Shown one piece after another: positions 39,806 to 47,922 of a stretch of 64,000 nt of DNA. Positions within the stretch are counted from its first letter, which is position 1, and each line of letters opens with the position of its first letter. Origin of the DNA: Duganella sp. Root336D2 (GTDB taxonomy: Bacteria; Pseudomonadota; Gammaproteobacteria; Burkholderiales; Burkholderiaceae_D); assembly GCF_001425005.1 (NCBI RefSeq), contig NZ_LMDB01000035.1, positions 261,005 through 325,004 of the forward strand, written 5' to 3'. A program made the translations under genes and the position numbers. Under the pieces are notes generated by a model. It had not been told where the DNA came from. It saw only the letters and a program-made list of their open reading frames with translations, and ran no database searches.

Positions 39806-41821
39806 ATGCAACGCTTGTTCCGTCCCCGTGCCGTCATCCCCGCTGCGGCACTGCTGGCCGCCAGCCTGGCGCAGGCTGCGCCGCCAGCCTTCACCCCGCG
39901 CTGGCAGCTCGACGGCGATGCCATTCGCTGGCAGGTGAAAGACGTCCACCGCGACCAGCTTGAAATGAGCGGCCGCCAGGTCTCCGCCGTGATCGACTAC
40001 GGCAGCCAGGACGACGGCTCGCTGCTGCTGGCGCGCACCGTGGTGTGGCCGATGCTGCGCACCATTCCCGACGATACGCACGCCAGCCTGATTCGCAAAT
40101 TCGGCGCGGAAGCCTCGCCCGCCGTCACAGTCGACGGCCAGCCCGCCGCCGAACGGCTGCAGCAAGTACGCTTCGACGGCCGCCTCGCGCTGCGTTCGCA
40201 ACTGGCCCCTGGCCTGGCGCTGACGCGCACCCTGACGCCGTCTCCCGGCGAACCGGCCCTGGTGGAGCGGCTGGAGCTGGCCAACACCGGCGCGGCCACG
40301 CGGCGCTACAGCTTCAGTGCGCTGGAGCGCAGCGAAACCACGCCGGCCGAGCGCGGCACCCACGGCGCCTACGTGATCGAGGTACGCTCGCCTGCCCGCG
40401 AAGGCGAGCTGGCGCCCGGTGCGCGCGTGCATGTCGACGTGATCATCAGCGGCCGCCTACAGAACGAGATGGTGTATGTGGACGGTAGCGAAGCCTTGCA
40501 GGAACGCGCGCGCAAGGTGGCGCAATGGCGTTCCAACCTGGTACTGGAAACGCCGGAACCTGTACTCGACGCGATGTTCGCCTTCGCCAAAGTGCGCGCC
40601 GCCGAAAGCATCTTCGCCACGCGCGGCGGCCTGCTGCACGGGCCAGGCGGCACGCGCTATTATGCCGCCGTCTGGGCCAACGACCAGGCGGAGTACATCA
40701 ATCCCTTCTTCCCCTACCTGGGCGACAGCGCCGGCGTGCAAAGCGCGCTCACCAGTTTCGGCATGTTCGCGCGCTACATGAACGCGGACTACAAACCAAT
40801 CCCCTCCTCCATCATCGCCGAAGGACGCGGCTACTGGAACGGCGCCGGCGACCGCGGCGACTGCGCCATGATCTCCTACGGCGCCAGCCAGTTCGCGCTG
40901 GCGCAGGGCGACAGCGGCACCGCCCGCCAGTTGCTGCCCCTGATCGACTGGTGCCTGGAGTTCACGCGCCGCAAGCGCGACGCGCAAGGCATCGTGCAGT
41001 CGGACAGCGACGAACTGGAAGGCCGCTTCCCGGCCGGCAAAGCCAACCTGTCGACCAATGTGCTGGCCTATGGCGGCCTGCAAGGAGCAGCACGGCTGGC
41101 GGCTTCGCTGGGCGACGCGCAGCGCGCCACGGCGCTGCGGCAGGAAGCGGAGTCGCAGCGCGGCGCCATCGAACGCTACTTCGGCGCGCGCATGGATGGT
41201 TTCGAAACCTACCGCTACTACGACGGCAACGAAAAACTGCGCGCCTGGATCGCGCTGCCGCTCGCGCTGGGCATCAATGAACGCCAGCGCGGCACGGTCG
41301 ATGCACTGCTGTCGCCGCAGCTCTGGAGCGAAAACGGCGTGCTGACCGAAGCCGGCGACAAGACCTTCTGGGACCGGGCCACGCTGTATGCGCTGCGCGG
41401 CCTGTTGAAAGCGGGCGAACTGGAACGCACCATGCCTTACCTGCGCTACTACTCGAGCCGCCGCCTGCTGGGAGAGCACGTGCCGTATGCCGTGGAAGCG
41501 TGGCCTGAAGGGCAGCAGCGCCACCTGTCCGCCGAAAGCGGGCTGTATGCGCGCGTGGTAACGGAAGGCCTGTTCGGCATTGAAGCAACCAGCCTGCGCA
41601 GCTTCACCGTGGCACCGCGCCTGCCGCAGGGCTGGCCGCGCATGGCATTGCGGCATATGCGCGCCTTCGGTGCAGGCGAAGACGGCGACGGCATCGACAT
41701 CGTCGCCACACGCACGCCACGCGGCCAGCGCGTGCTGGTGCGCCTGGATGGCCAGCCCTTGCTCGACCAGGCCTGGGACGGCAAGGCGCCGCTGCTCGTC
41801 ACGCTTCCCGACCAGCTATAA
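39806..41821 (+). CDS. Six-hairpin-type glycosidase, exported
   Basis: 671 residues from MQRLFRPRAVIPAAALL, with AAGGAGA upstream; longer frames run through GH97. Signal peptide ends ASLAQA. The N-terminal 270 residues are a beta-sandwich; from about 280 an (alpha/alpha)6 barrel is suggested by AFAKVRAAESIFATRGGLLHGPGG, YAAVWANDQAEYINPFFPYLG, EGRGYWNGAGDRGDCAMI and VQSDSDELEGRF, with acidic residues at the places typical of clan GH-L / GH63-like enzymes. The exact family is not assigned. It begins 10 bases after GH97 and probably acts on the same glycan. Confidence 0.8.
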   Translation: MQRLFRPRAVIPAAALLAASLAQAAPPAFTPRWQLDGDAIRWQVKDVHRDQLEMSGRQVSAVIDYGSQDDGSLLLARTVVWPMLRTIPDDTHASLIRKFGAEASPAVTVDGQPAAERLQQVRFDGRLALRSQLAPGLALTRTLTPSPGEPALVERLELANTGAATRRYSFSALERSETTPAERGTHGAYVIEVRSPAREGELAPGARVHVDVIISGRLQNEMVYVDGSEALQERARKVAQWRSNLVLETPEPVLDAMFAFAKVRAAESIFATRGGLLHGPGGTRYYAAVWANDQAEYINPFFPYLGDSAGVQSALTSFGMFARYMNADYKPIPSSIIAEGRGYWNGAGDRGDCAMISYGASQFALAQGDSGTARQLLPLIDWCLEFTRRKRDAQGIVQSDSDELEGRFPAGKANLSTNVLAYGGLQGAARLAASLGDAQRATALRQEAESQRGAIERYFGARMDGFETYRYYDGNEKLRAWIALPLALGINERQRGTVDALLSPQLWSENGVLTEAGDKTFWDRATLYALRGLLKAGELERTMPYLRYYSSRRLLGEHVPYAVEAWPEGQQRHLSAESGLYARVVTEGLFGIEATSLRSFTVAPRLPQGWPRMALRHMRAFGAGEDGDGIDIVATRTPRGQRVLVRLDGQPLLDQAWDGKAPLLVTLPDQL

Positions 41822-41834
41822 CCTTTTAGGCATA

Positions 41835-41911
41835 GATGGCGCGTAAACATTCAATTGTTCGCCATCGCCATCCTACCTAGCATGTCTCCATCGGCCGCCA
41901 TAGTGCGGCCG
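41835..41911. other. Two hairpins in the gap between glycosidase and TonB receptor genes
   Basis: GATGGCG (41835-41841) pairs with CGCCATC (41860-41866) and CGGCCG (41892-41897) with CGGCCG (41906-41911). Neither has a T-run. They may adjust receptor expression relative to the hydrolases or be operator dyads. Confidence 0.4.
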
Positions 41912-41936
41912 AATCATAACCACAACAGGAGACGCA

Positions 41937-44924
41937 ATGAAGAACCATTCCCAAGGTGTGCGGATGACGCTGCTCGCACACGCCCTTGCATTGGCTTTCG
42001 CTGGGCCAGTCCATGCACAATCGAATGCCACCGGCAGCATTTTCGGCCAGGTCGCCAACGCAGGCGGCAGCGTCGTGGTGCTGGAGAATATCGCCACCGG
42101 CGCGCGCCGCACCATCAGCGTGGATGCCAGCGGGCGCTATAACGCCAGCTCCATGCCGCCGGGCCTTTACAAAGTGATGCTGGTGCGTAATGGCGTCGTC
42201 GAACGCGTGCTGGAAGTGGAAGCGCTGATCGGCCAGGGGGTGGAAGCGTCCTTCGAAGTCATCCAGGCGGTGACGGTCAGCAGCCGCCGCCCGACGATCG
42301 ACGTCAGCAACACCAACAACGGCGCGGTATTCACCGCGCGCCAGCTGGATGCGCTGCCGATCTCACAAAGCCTGTCGGGCATCATCCAGCTTGCCCCCGG
42401 CACGGCGCGCGGCAATACGCGCGTCGGCGGCGACAGCTTCGGCGGCGCCGGCGTGACCGAGAACGCCTACTTCATCAACGGCTTCCCGGTCACCAATGTC
42501 TACCGCCAGATCGGTTCGACCACCCTGCCCTTCTTCGCCATCGCACAGGCGCAGATCCTGCAAGGCGGCTATAGCGCGGAGTTCGGCCGCTCCACCGGCG
42601 GCGTGGTGAACATCACCACCAAGAGCGGCACCAACAACTGGGAAGCCGGCGCCGTGCTGCAATACACCCCGGACTGGCTGCGCGCCAAGCCGGACAACAC
42701 CGACTACCCGGACACCGGCCATAACCCGAAGACCGACGGCAAGCTGCTCACCTACCGCCACGGCAATAATGCCACCGACGTCTTCGGCAGCGCCTACGTC
42801 GGCGGCCCGCTGATCAAGGACAAGCTGTTCATGTTCGCCAACATCGAACAGGACCGCTTCAGCACCGGCTACATCAGCAAAGACTCCGATTCGCTCAACA
42901 AGACCAACGGCTGGACCGAGCGCGAAGCCCGAACCCCGCGCTACCTGCTCAAACTCGACTACAACATCAGCGACAACCATCGCCTCGAGTTCACCCAGAT
43001 CCACGACGAAAACAAGAAGACGCAGCAGAACTACGGCTTCGACTACGCCACGTTGCAGCGCAACGAGGTGCGCGCCGGCGGTACCACAGGCGATGGCGCG
43101 AAGACCAACGATTCGATCCTGAAGTACACCGGCTTCCTGACCGACAACCTGACTGTTACTGCGCTGGCGGGCCGCTTCAAGTCGACCTATCCGCAATCGC
43201 GTGAAGGCTATGTGCCTGGCGTATACCAGATCATCGCGCCGATGAATGCGCAGGTGCCGGGCCTGTCGTATACCAACCCGCAGACCATTGGCGGAACCAT
43301 CCAGGTGCCAAATGCGGAAGACAAGCAATCCACGCTGCGACTGGATGTCGAGTACAAGCTGGGAGACCATGCGCTGCGCGCGGGCATCGACCGTAACAAC
43401 GTTTCTTCGATCAATGGATCGGAGCTGGCCGGCGGCGGCAGCTGGACCTACTTCCACGGCGATCCGAGCAAGACGGTCCCTGGCGGCAACACGCCTGCTT
43501 CGGGCGGCGGCTACGGCCTGCAGGGCTACTACGTCAACGAGTACCACCAGAGCGATTCTGCGTCGCCAAAGACCGACCAGTCGGCGCAATACATCCAGGA
43601 CCGCTGGCAGGTCACCGATACCGTATTGCTCGACCTGGGCCTGCGCAACGAACAGTTCACCAACAAGAACAGCTTCGGCCAGGCCTACGCGGCGCAGCGC
43701 CACATGCTGGCCCCGCGCATCGGCGCATCCTGGGACGTGCGCGGCGACAGCACGTTGAAGGCCTTCGCCAACCTGGGCCGCTACCACCTGCAGATCCCGA
43801 CCAGCGTGGCGCTGCGCCTCGCCGGCAATCCGGTCCACATCGACCACTACTTCACCTACACCGGCGTCGATCCGAAAACCGGCGTACCGACCGGGCTGAC
43901 CGAAATCTCCCCGCGGGTTTCCGGCGGCAACGAATGGGGCAATGCCAAGGACCCGCGCCAGGTCGCGTCGAGCAACCTGGGCGCCACCTACCAGGACGAA
44001 ATCGCGCTGGGCTTCGAAGCGGCCTTGACGCCGGAGTACACGGTTGGCAGCAAGGTCACCTACCGTACGCTGCGCAATACCATCGAGGACTGGTGCGATT
44101 CGCGTCCATTGCGCGCCTGGGGCAAACGCAATAACGTCGATACCAGCAAATACGATATGCCATGCCTGCTGATCAACCCGGGCCGCGACAATACCTTGAC
44201 GCTCGACCTGGCGGGCGACGGCAAGCTGGTCTCCATCCCGCTGACTGCTGAAGAAATCGGCCTGCCGAAAGTAAGCCGCGTGTACACCGCGCTGGACTTC
44301 TTCATCGAACATCCGATGCGCAACGGCTGGTACGGCAAGTTGTACTACACGCTGTCGCGCACCAGGGGCAACATGGAGGGCCAGGTGATGTCCGACATCG
44401 GCCAGGCCGACATTGCCGCCACCACCTCGTTCGACTTCCCGGAGTTGATGGATCACGCCAGCGGCCCCCTGCCAAACAACCATACCCACGTGCTGAAAGC
44501 CTTTGGCTACTACCAGCTCGGCCAGGAGTGGACCGTAGGCGGCAATATCAACATCGTCACCGGCGCGCCGAAGTCCTGCATCGGCAACCTGCCGACCGCG
44601 CTCAACCAGGACGGCAAGAACCCGGCCGCGAATTACGGCGCCGCAGTGTTCTACTGCGACGACAAGCCTGCGCCACGTGGCTCCGCCGGCCGCATGCCGA
44701 CCGATTTCCGCATTGCTCTGAACGCGACTTATATGCCGCGCATGTTCAAAGGCCTGGCATTGAAAGCGGACGTGTTCAACCTGCTGAACCGCCAGACGAC
44801 GCTGGCAACCCAGCCGGTCTACAACGCGGGCGCCAACACCGTCAGCCCTTACTACGGGCAGGTGCTGGGGCGCGCACCCGAACGCCAGGTGCGCTTCGCC
44901 GCGCAGTACAACCACAAGTTCTGA
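41937..44924 (+). CDS. TonB-dependent receptor with carboxypeptidase-like N-terminal domain
   Basis: 995 residues; CAGGAGAC precedes the ATG. Signal peptide ends GPVHAQ; residues of about 32-110 form a carboxypeptidase regulatory-like domain (GSIFGQVANAGGSVVVLENIATGARRTISVDASGRY); the plug follows (about 120-240, TARGNTRVGGDSFGGAGVTENAYFINGFPV and GGYSAEFGRSTGGVVNITTKSG) and then a large beta-barrel ending in aromatic F (QVRFAAQYNHKF). This oar/OmpA-like receptor architecture imports oligosaccharides in Oxalobacteraceae. The position after two glycosidases and a GbpR-like regulator suggests uptake of their glycan. Confidence 0.92.
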   Translation: MKNHSQGVRMTLLAHALALAFAGPVHAQSNATGSIFGQVANAGGSVVVLENIATGARRTISVDASGRYNASSMPPGLYKVMLVRNGVVERVLEVEALIGQGVEASFEVIQAVTVSSRRPTIDVSNTNNGAVFTARQLDALPISQSLSGIIQLAPGTARGNTRVGGDSFGGAGVTENAYFINGFPVTNVYRQIGSTTLPFFAIAQAQILQGGYSAEFGRSTGGVVNITTKSGTNNWEAGAVLQYTPDWLRAKPDNTDYPDTGHNPKTDGKLLTYRHGNNATDVFGSAYVGGPLIKDKLFMFANIEQDRFSTGYISKDSDSLNKTNGWTEREARTPRYLLKLDYNISDNHRLEFTQIHDENKKTQQNYGFDYATLQRNEVRAGGTTGDGAKTNDSILKYTGFLTDNLTVTALAGRFKSTYPQSREGYVPGVYQIIAPMNAQVPGLSYTNPQTIGGTIQVPNAEDKQSTLRLDVEYKLGDHALRAGIDRNNVSSINGSELAGGGSWTYFHGDPSKTVPGGNTPASGGGYGLQGYYVNEYHQSDSASPKTDQSAQYIQDRWQVTDTVLLDLGLRNEQFTNKNSFGQAYAAQRHMLAPRIGASWDVRGDSTLKAFANLGRYHLQIPTSVALRLAGNPVHIDHYFTYTGVDPKTGVPTGLTEISPRVSGGNEWGNAKDPRQVASSNLGATYQDEIALGFEAALTPEYTVGSKVTYRTLRNTIEDWCDSRPLRAWGKRNNVDTSKYDMPCLLINPGRDNTLTLDLAGDGKLVSIPLTAEEIGLPKVSRVYTALDFFIEHPMRNGWYGKLYYTLSRTRGNMEGQVMSDIGQADIAATTSFDFPELMDHASGPLPNNHTHVLKAFGYYQLGQEWTVGGNINIVTGAPKSCIGNLPTALNQDGKNPAANYGAAVFYCDDKPAPRGSAGRMPTDFRIALNATYMPRMFKGLALKADVFNLLNRQTTLATQPVYNAGANTVSPYYGQVLGRAPERQVRFAAQYNHKF

Positions 44925-44925
44925 G

Positions 44926-46074
44926 TCAGCGCCTGGCTTCCTTCAGGTATTGCTCACGCGCCGCCAGCGCCGTGTCGGCGAAGTCGGTGAACAGGCCGTC
45001 GACGCCGAGGGCGAAGAACTGCTTGTACTCCAGCGCAGGATCGCCCTTGTAGTTGCTGGCCAGGCGGCGCTTCTCGTTGCGGAAGGTGTACGGGTGCACA
45101 AACAGGCCGGCCTTGTGTGCATCCGCCACCAGCAAGGTCGGCTCCATGGTAGTGGCGTCGGCATCGTTCACCTTGCCGTCGCCGTTGATGTCCACCGCGC
45201 CCTTGACGCTGACGATATAGCGCTTCCATGGGCCGATGCCGTCGGCATAGGTCTTGATCTCGGCCAGTCCGGCCGGGGTCACCATTTCGCCGAACAGGCG
45301 TTTATCGCCTGCCTGTGCCCAGTCGAACGGCTTGTCGTACGGCGCGGCGTAGGTCAGCGCTCCGGTTTTCAGGTCCACGTCATCGGCGTCGATCAATTGC
45401 ACCATCTTCAGCCTGGAGCCCTTGCTGCGCATGTATTTCAGGCTGCCCGGCTCAAAAGACTGGATGAAAACCGGCGCCTCGCGTTCGGTCCAGCCGGCGG
45501 CGCTCAGCATGGCCAGCAGCTTGTCTTCCAGCGGCAGGCCTTGCTGGCGGTGGAACGTCGGGTTCTTGGTTTCCGGGTAGATGGCAATATTGCGGCCGCT
45601 ATTCTTGATCATGTCGATCACTTCCTGGATGGTCGCGATCCTGTATCTGCCGTTAAATTGCTGCGGGCGTTCGGCATCGGTCGAAATGCCGCCCAGGGTC
45701 TTGATCTCGGCCAGCGTGAAGTCGCTGGCGAACCAGCCGTCCTGCACTTCGCCGTCGACGCTCAGTTTGCGCTTGCGGCCAGCAAACTCGGGGTGCTGCG
45801 CCACGTCGGTGCTGAAGGCCAGGTTCGGATCGTGGCGGGCAATCAGCACGCCGTCCTTGGTGGAGATCACGTCCGGCTCAATCGCGTCGGCGCCCATTTC
45901 GATCGCTTTGGCATAGGCTTCCACTGTTTCTTCCGGCAGGTAGCCGCTGGCGCCGCGATGCGCCGCCACCATGGTTGGGTTGCCGTCCAGGGTAGGCAGC
46001 GGATCCTGCAAATGTCCGCCGCATGCCGCCAAAATCGCCGCCGCTACCGCGCCCCCTACTGCTTTTTTCATCAT
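44926..46074 (-). CDS. Glycerophosphodiester phosphodiesterase lipoprotein (GlpQ-like)
   Basis: 382 residues from MMKKAVGGAVAAAILAACGG; lipobox ILAAC, Cys at about 18. The GDPD TIM-barrel signatures are AHRGASGYLPEETVEAYAKAIEMGADAIEPDV and later HDPNLAFSTDVA and IYPETKNP, with the metal-binding Glu/Asp and catalytic His pair. A segment DINGDGKVNDADATT (about 320-334) resembles an EF-hand/dockerin-type calcium loop, unusual inside the domain. Hydrolyses glycerophosphodiesters to glycerol-3-phosphate and alcohol at the envelope. The stop is 1 base from the convergent receptor stop; an extended 5' reading frame was rejected. Confidence 0.9.
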   Translation of the reverse strand: MMKKAVGGAVAAAILAACGGHLQDPLPTLDGNPTMVAAHRGASGYLPEETVEAYAKAIEMGADAIEPDVISTKDGVLIARHDPNLAFSTDVAQHPEFAGRKRKLSVDGEVQDGWFASDFTLAEIKTLGGISTDAERPQQFNGRYRIATIQEVIDMIKNSGRNIAIYPETKNPTFHRQQGLPLEDKLLAMLSAAGWTEREAPVFIQSFEPGSLKYMRSKGSRLKMVQLIDADDVDLKTGALTYAAPYDKPFDWAQAGDKRLFGEMVTPAGLAEIKTYADGIGPWKRYIVSVKGAVDINGDGKVNDADATTMEPTLLVADAHKAGLFVHPYTFRNEKRRLASNYKGDPALEYKQFFALGVDGLFTDFADTALAAREQYLKEARR

Positions 46075-46160
46075 TGCCCCGCTGTCTGAGTTGAAAACGT
46101 GGCGGATTGTAGGTAGCGAAAATGACAGGCTTGTGAATTGCGCAAGCGCGCGCATGGTGC

Positions 46161-46190
46161 TTGACAATCATTGCCTAGGCAACGTATAGT
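46161..46190 (+). promoter_or_regulatory. marR promoter with embedded palindromic operator
   Basis: TTGACA (46161-46166) and TATAGT (46185-46190) are 18 bases apart; the perfect palindrome TTGCCTAGGCAA (46171-46182) occupies the spacer. The same 12 bases recur before the efflux operon (46647-46658), so this is the likely binding site of the MarR protein encoded six bases downstream, giving autorepression. Confidence 0.85.
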
Positions 46191-46196
46191 TCATTT

Positions 46197-46622
46197 ATGA
46201 ACGAAAACAAGGACCCGCGCCGCGTTGCCCGGCTTATCAGCCGCGCCCAAAAAACGCTGGAAGAAGAACTGGACACCAAGCTCGCGCCGTTCGATATCAC
46301 GGCGGCGCAGTACGTGGTGCTGTCTACCCTGCACAGCGGGCGGGCCAATATCGCCGCCCAGATCTGCAAGGAACTCTCATACAGCGCCGGCGCGATGACC
46401 CGCATGCTGAACCGCCTGGAGCAGAAAGGCATGATCCAGAAGGCGCCGAGCGTGGCCAACCGCCGCACCGTGCAACTGGAACTGACCGAAGAAGGCCGGC
46501 GTCTTTTCCCGAGCCTGCTGGAAGCTTCGGGCACCGTGATCGGGCAGTACTTCGGCACCTTCAGTGCGCAGGAACTCCAGGCTTTCGAGTCGCTCCTGCT
46601 GAAAATGTTCGCTGGAAGGTAG
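46197..46622 (+). CDS. MarR family repressor of the adjacent efflux operon
   Basis: 141 residues with the MarR winged helix: FDITAAQYVVLSTLHSGRANIAAQICKELSYSAGAMTRMLNRLEQKGMIQKAPSVANRRTVQLELTEEGRRL spanning about 31-102 (recognition helix about 62-76, wing about 83-92). Dimer-forming helices flank it. It is followed by DUF1656-HlyD-FUSC genes on the same strand, and identical palindromes lie at both promoters, so an aromatic acid or phenolic ligand probably relieves repression, as for related MarR/AaeX systems (inference). Confidence 0.93.
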   Translation: MNENKDPRRVARLISRAQKTLEEELDTKLAPFDITAAQYVVLSTLHSGRANIAAQICKELSYSAGAMTRMLNRLEQKGMIQKAPSVANRRTVQLELTEEGRRLFPSLLEASGTVIGQYFGTFSAQELQAFESLLLKMFAGR

Positions 46623-46646
46623 GCGCTCTTTTTTTTGCCCAAACAG

Positions 46647-46658
46647 TTGCCTAGGCAA
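46647..46658 (+). promoter_or_regulatory. Second MarR operator, upstream of efflux operon
   Basis: Perfect 12-bp palindrome TTGCCTAGGCAA, identical to the copy in the marR promoter, 20 bases before the start of the DUF1656 gene. Confidence 0.85.
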
Positions 46659-46678
46659 TCATACATTCAGGAATGAAT

Positions 46679-46888
46679 ATGGAACCTTCAATCAATGTGC
46701 TGGGAGCCTATTTCCCCGACTGGCTTTTCTGCATTGCCGGCGCCACGGTGCTGTGCTTCCTGCTCCACGCATTACTGGCTGCGCGCGGCTGGCTGGCAGG
46801 CGCCCCTTCGCACCTGCTCGCGCTGGGCTACCCCGCCCTCGCCACCGTGCTGTCGCTGTCGGCCTGGCTCGTATTTTTCCAACATTAA
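46679..46888 (+). CDS. DUF1656 small membrane protein (AaeX-like)
   Basis: 69 residues from the second of two nearby ATGs, which has AGGA six bases upstream. Two hydrophobic helices (about 14-33 and 46-66). DUF1656/AaeX proteins are the small first member of aromatic-acid efflux operons with an HlyD-type adaptor and a FUSC exporter, exactly the order here. Its own role is unknown. Confidence 0.88.
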   Translation: MEPSINVLGAYFPDWLFCIAGATVLCFLLHALLAARGWLAGAPSHLLALGYPALATVLSLSAWLVFFQH

Positions 46889-46896
46889 GGTGACGC

Positions 46897-47922
46897 ATGA
46901 AGAAGACCGTGAACTCCCGCCGCTGGACCGCGATCGTCCTGGCCCTGACCCTGGCCGCGATCGGGCTCGCCATTTACGTTGTGCGTTCGATCGACCAGGC
47001 GCCGCGCACCGATGACGCTTACGTCTATGCCGACACCATCAATGTCGCACCGGAAGTGAACGGCCGGATAGTGGAGTTGCCGGTGGCAGACAACCAGCGC
47101 GTCAGGAAAGGCGAGCTGTTGTTCCGCATTGATCCGAAGCCGTTCGAGGAAACCCTGGCCAAGGCCGAGGCCAGCCTGAAAGCGCTCGACAGCGAAATCA
47201 AACTGGCCCAGCGCACGGTCGATGCCCAGAAATTTGCCGCCGCTGCGGCGCAGGCGAACGTCGAACATGCCAAGGCCGCCTCGGAACAGGCGGCAGACTC
47301 GCTGGCGCGACTGGAGCCGCTGCTCACCAAAGGCTTTGTATCGGCCGAGCGGATCGACCAGGCGCGTACAGCCAAGCGCAGCGCGCAGTCCCAGCTCAGC
47401 GCAGCCTTGCTCGATGCGCGCCGCGCCGAAGCTTCCGTCAGCGGCGTCGATGCGCTGGTCGCCAGGCGCGAGGTGGCGAAGTCGGAGATCGCACTGGCGC
47501 GCCTGAACCTGTCCTATACCGAAGTGCGCGCGCCGGGCGATGGCATTGTGCTGAACCTGAAAACCTCGGCCGGCCAGTTTGCCGCCGCAGGCCACGCGGT
47601 CTTCACGCTGGCCAGTTCCAGCCGCTGGTACGTGGTGGCCAATTTCCGCGAGACCGACCTTGCCGGCATCAAGGCCGGCCGCCGCGCCCAGGTCTACCTG
47701 CTTGGCGACACCTCCAGGCGCTACAGCGGCACCGTCGAATCCATCGGCTACGGCGTGTTCCCCGATGACGGCGGCAGCGAAGTGGCGGGCCTGCCGCGCG
47801 TGCCGCGTTCCATCAACTGGGTGCGGGTGGCGCAGCGCTTCCCGGTGCGCATCCTGATCGAACAGCCTGACGCAGCCTTCCGCATCGGTGCTTCCGCCGT
47901 GGCCATGCTGAGCGCGAAGTGA
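46897..47922 (+). CDS. HlyD/EmrA-type membrane fusion protein (AaeA-like)
   Basis: 341 residues: N-terminal membrane anchor (about 10-31), first biotinyl-lipoyl half (TINVAPEVNGRIVELPVADNQRVRKGELLF), a long helical hairpin (about 85-190), second lipoyl half (LNLSYTEVRAPGDGIVLNLKTSAGQF) and a beta-barrel domain. It links the inner-membrane FUSC exporter to an outer-membrane channel that is not encoded here. 8 bases after DUF1656; stop overlaps the next start (GTGA). Confidence 0.93.
   Translation: MKKTVNSRRWTAIVLALTLAAIGLAIYVVRSIDQAPRTDDAYVYADTINVAPEVNGRIVELPVADNQRVRKGELLFRIDPKPFEETLAKAEASLKALDSEIKLAQRTVDAQKFAAAAAQANVEHAKAASEQAADSLARLEPLLTKGFVSAERIDQARTAKRSAQSQLSAALLDARRAEASVSGVDALVARREVAKSEIALARLNLSYTEVRAPGDGIVLNLKTSAGQFAAAGHAVFTLASSSRWYVVANFRETDLAGIKAGRRAQVYLLGDTSRRYSGTVESIGYGVFPDDGGSEVAGLPRVPRSINWVRVAQRFPVRILIEQPDAAFRIGASAVAMLSAK

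Noticed and set aside
36727..39924. Very long (1065-codon) minus-strand frame opposite the LysR regulator and GH97
   Set aside because: Antisense shadow caused by strong third-position GC in the genes beneath; His/Arg/Gln-rich without domains.
42363..44915. 850-codon minus-strand frame opposite the TonB receptor
   Set aside because: Antisense shadow of the receptor gene; no ribosome binding site or recognisable domain.
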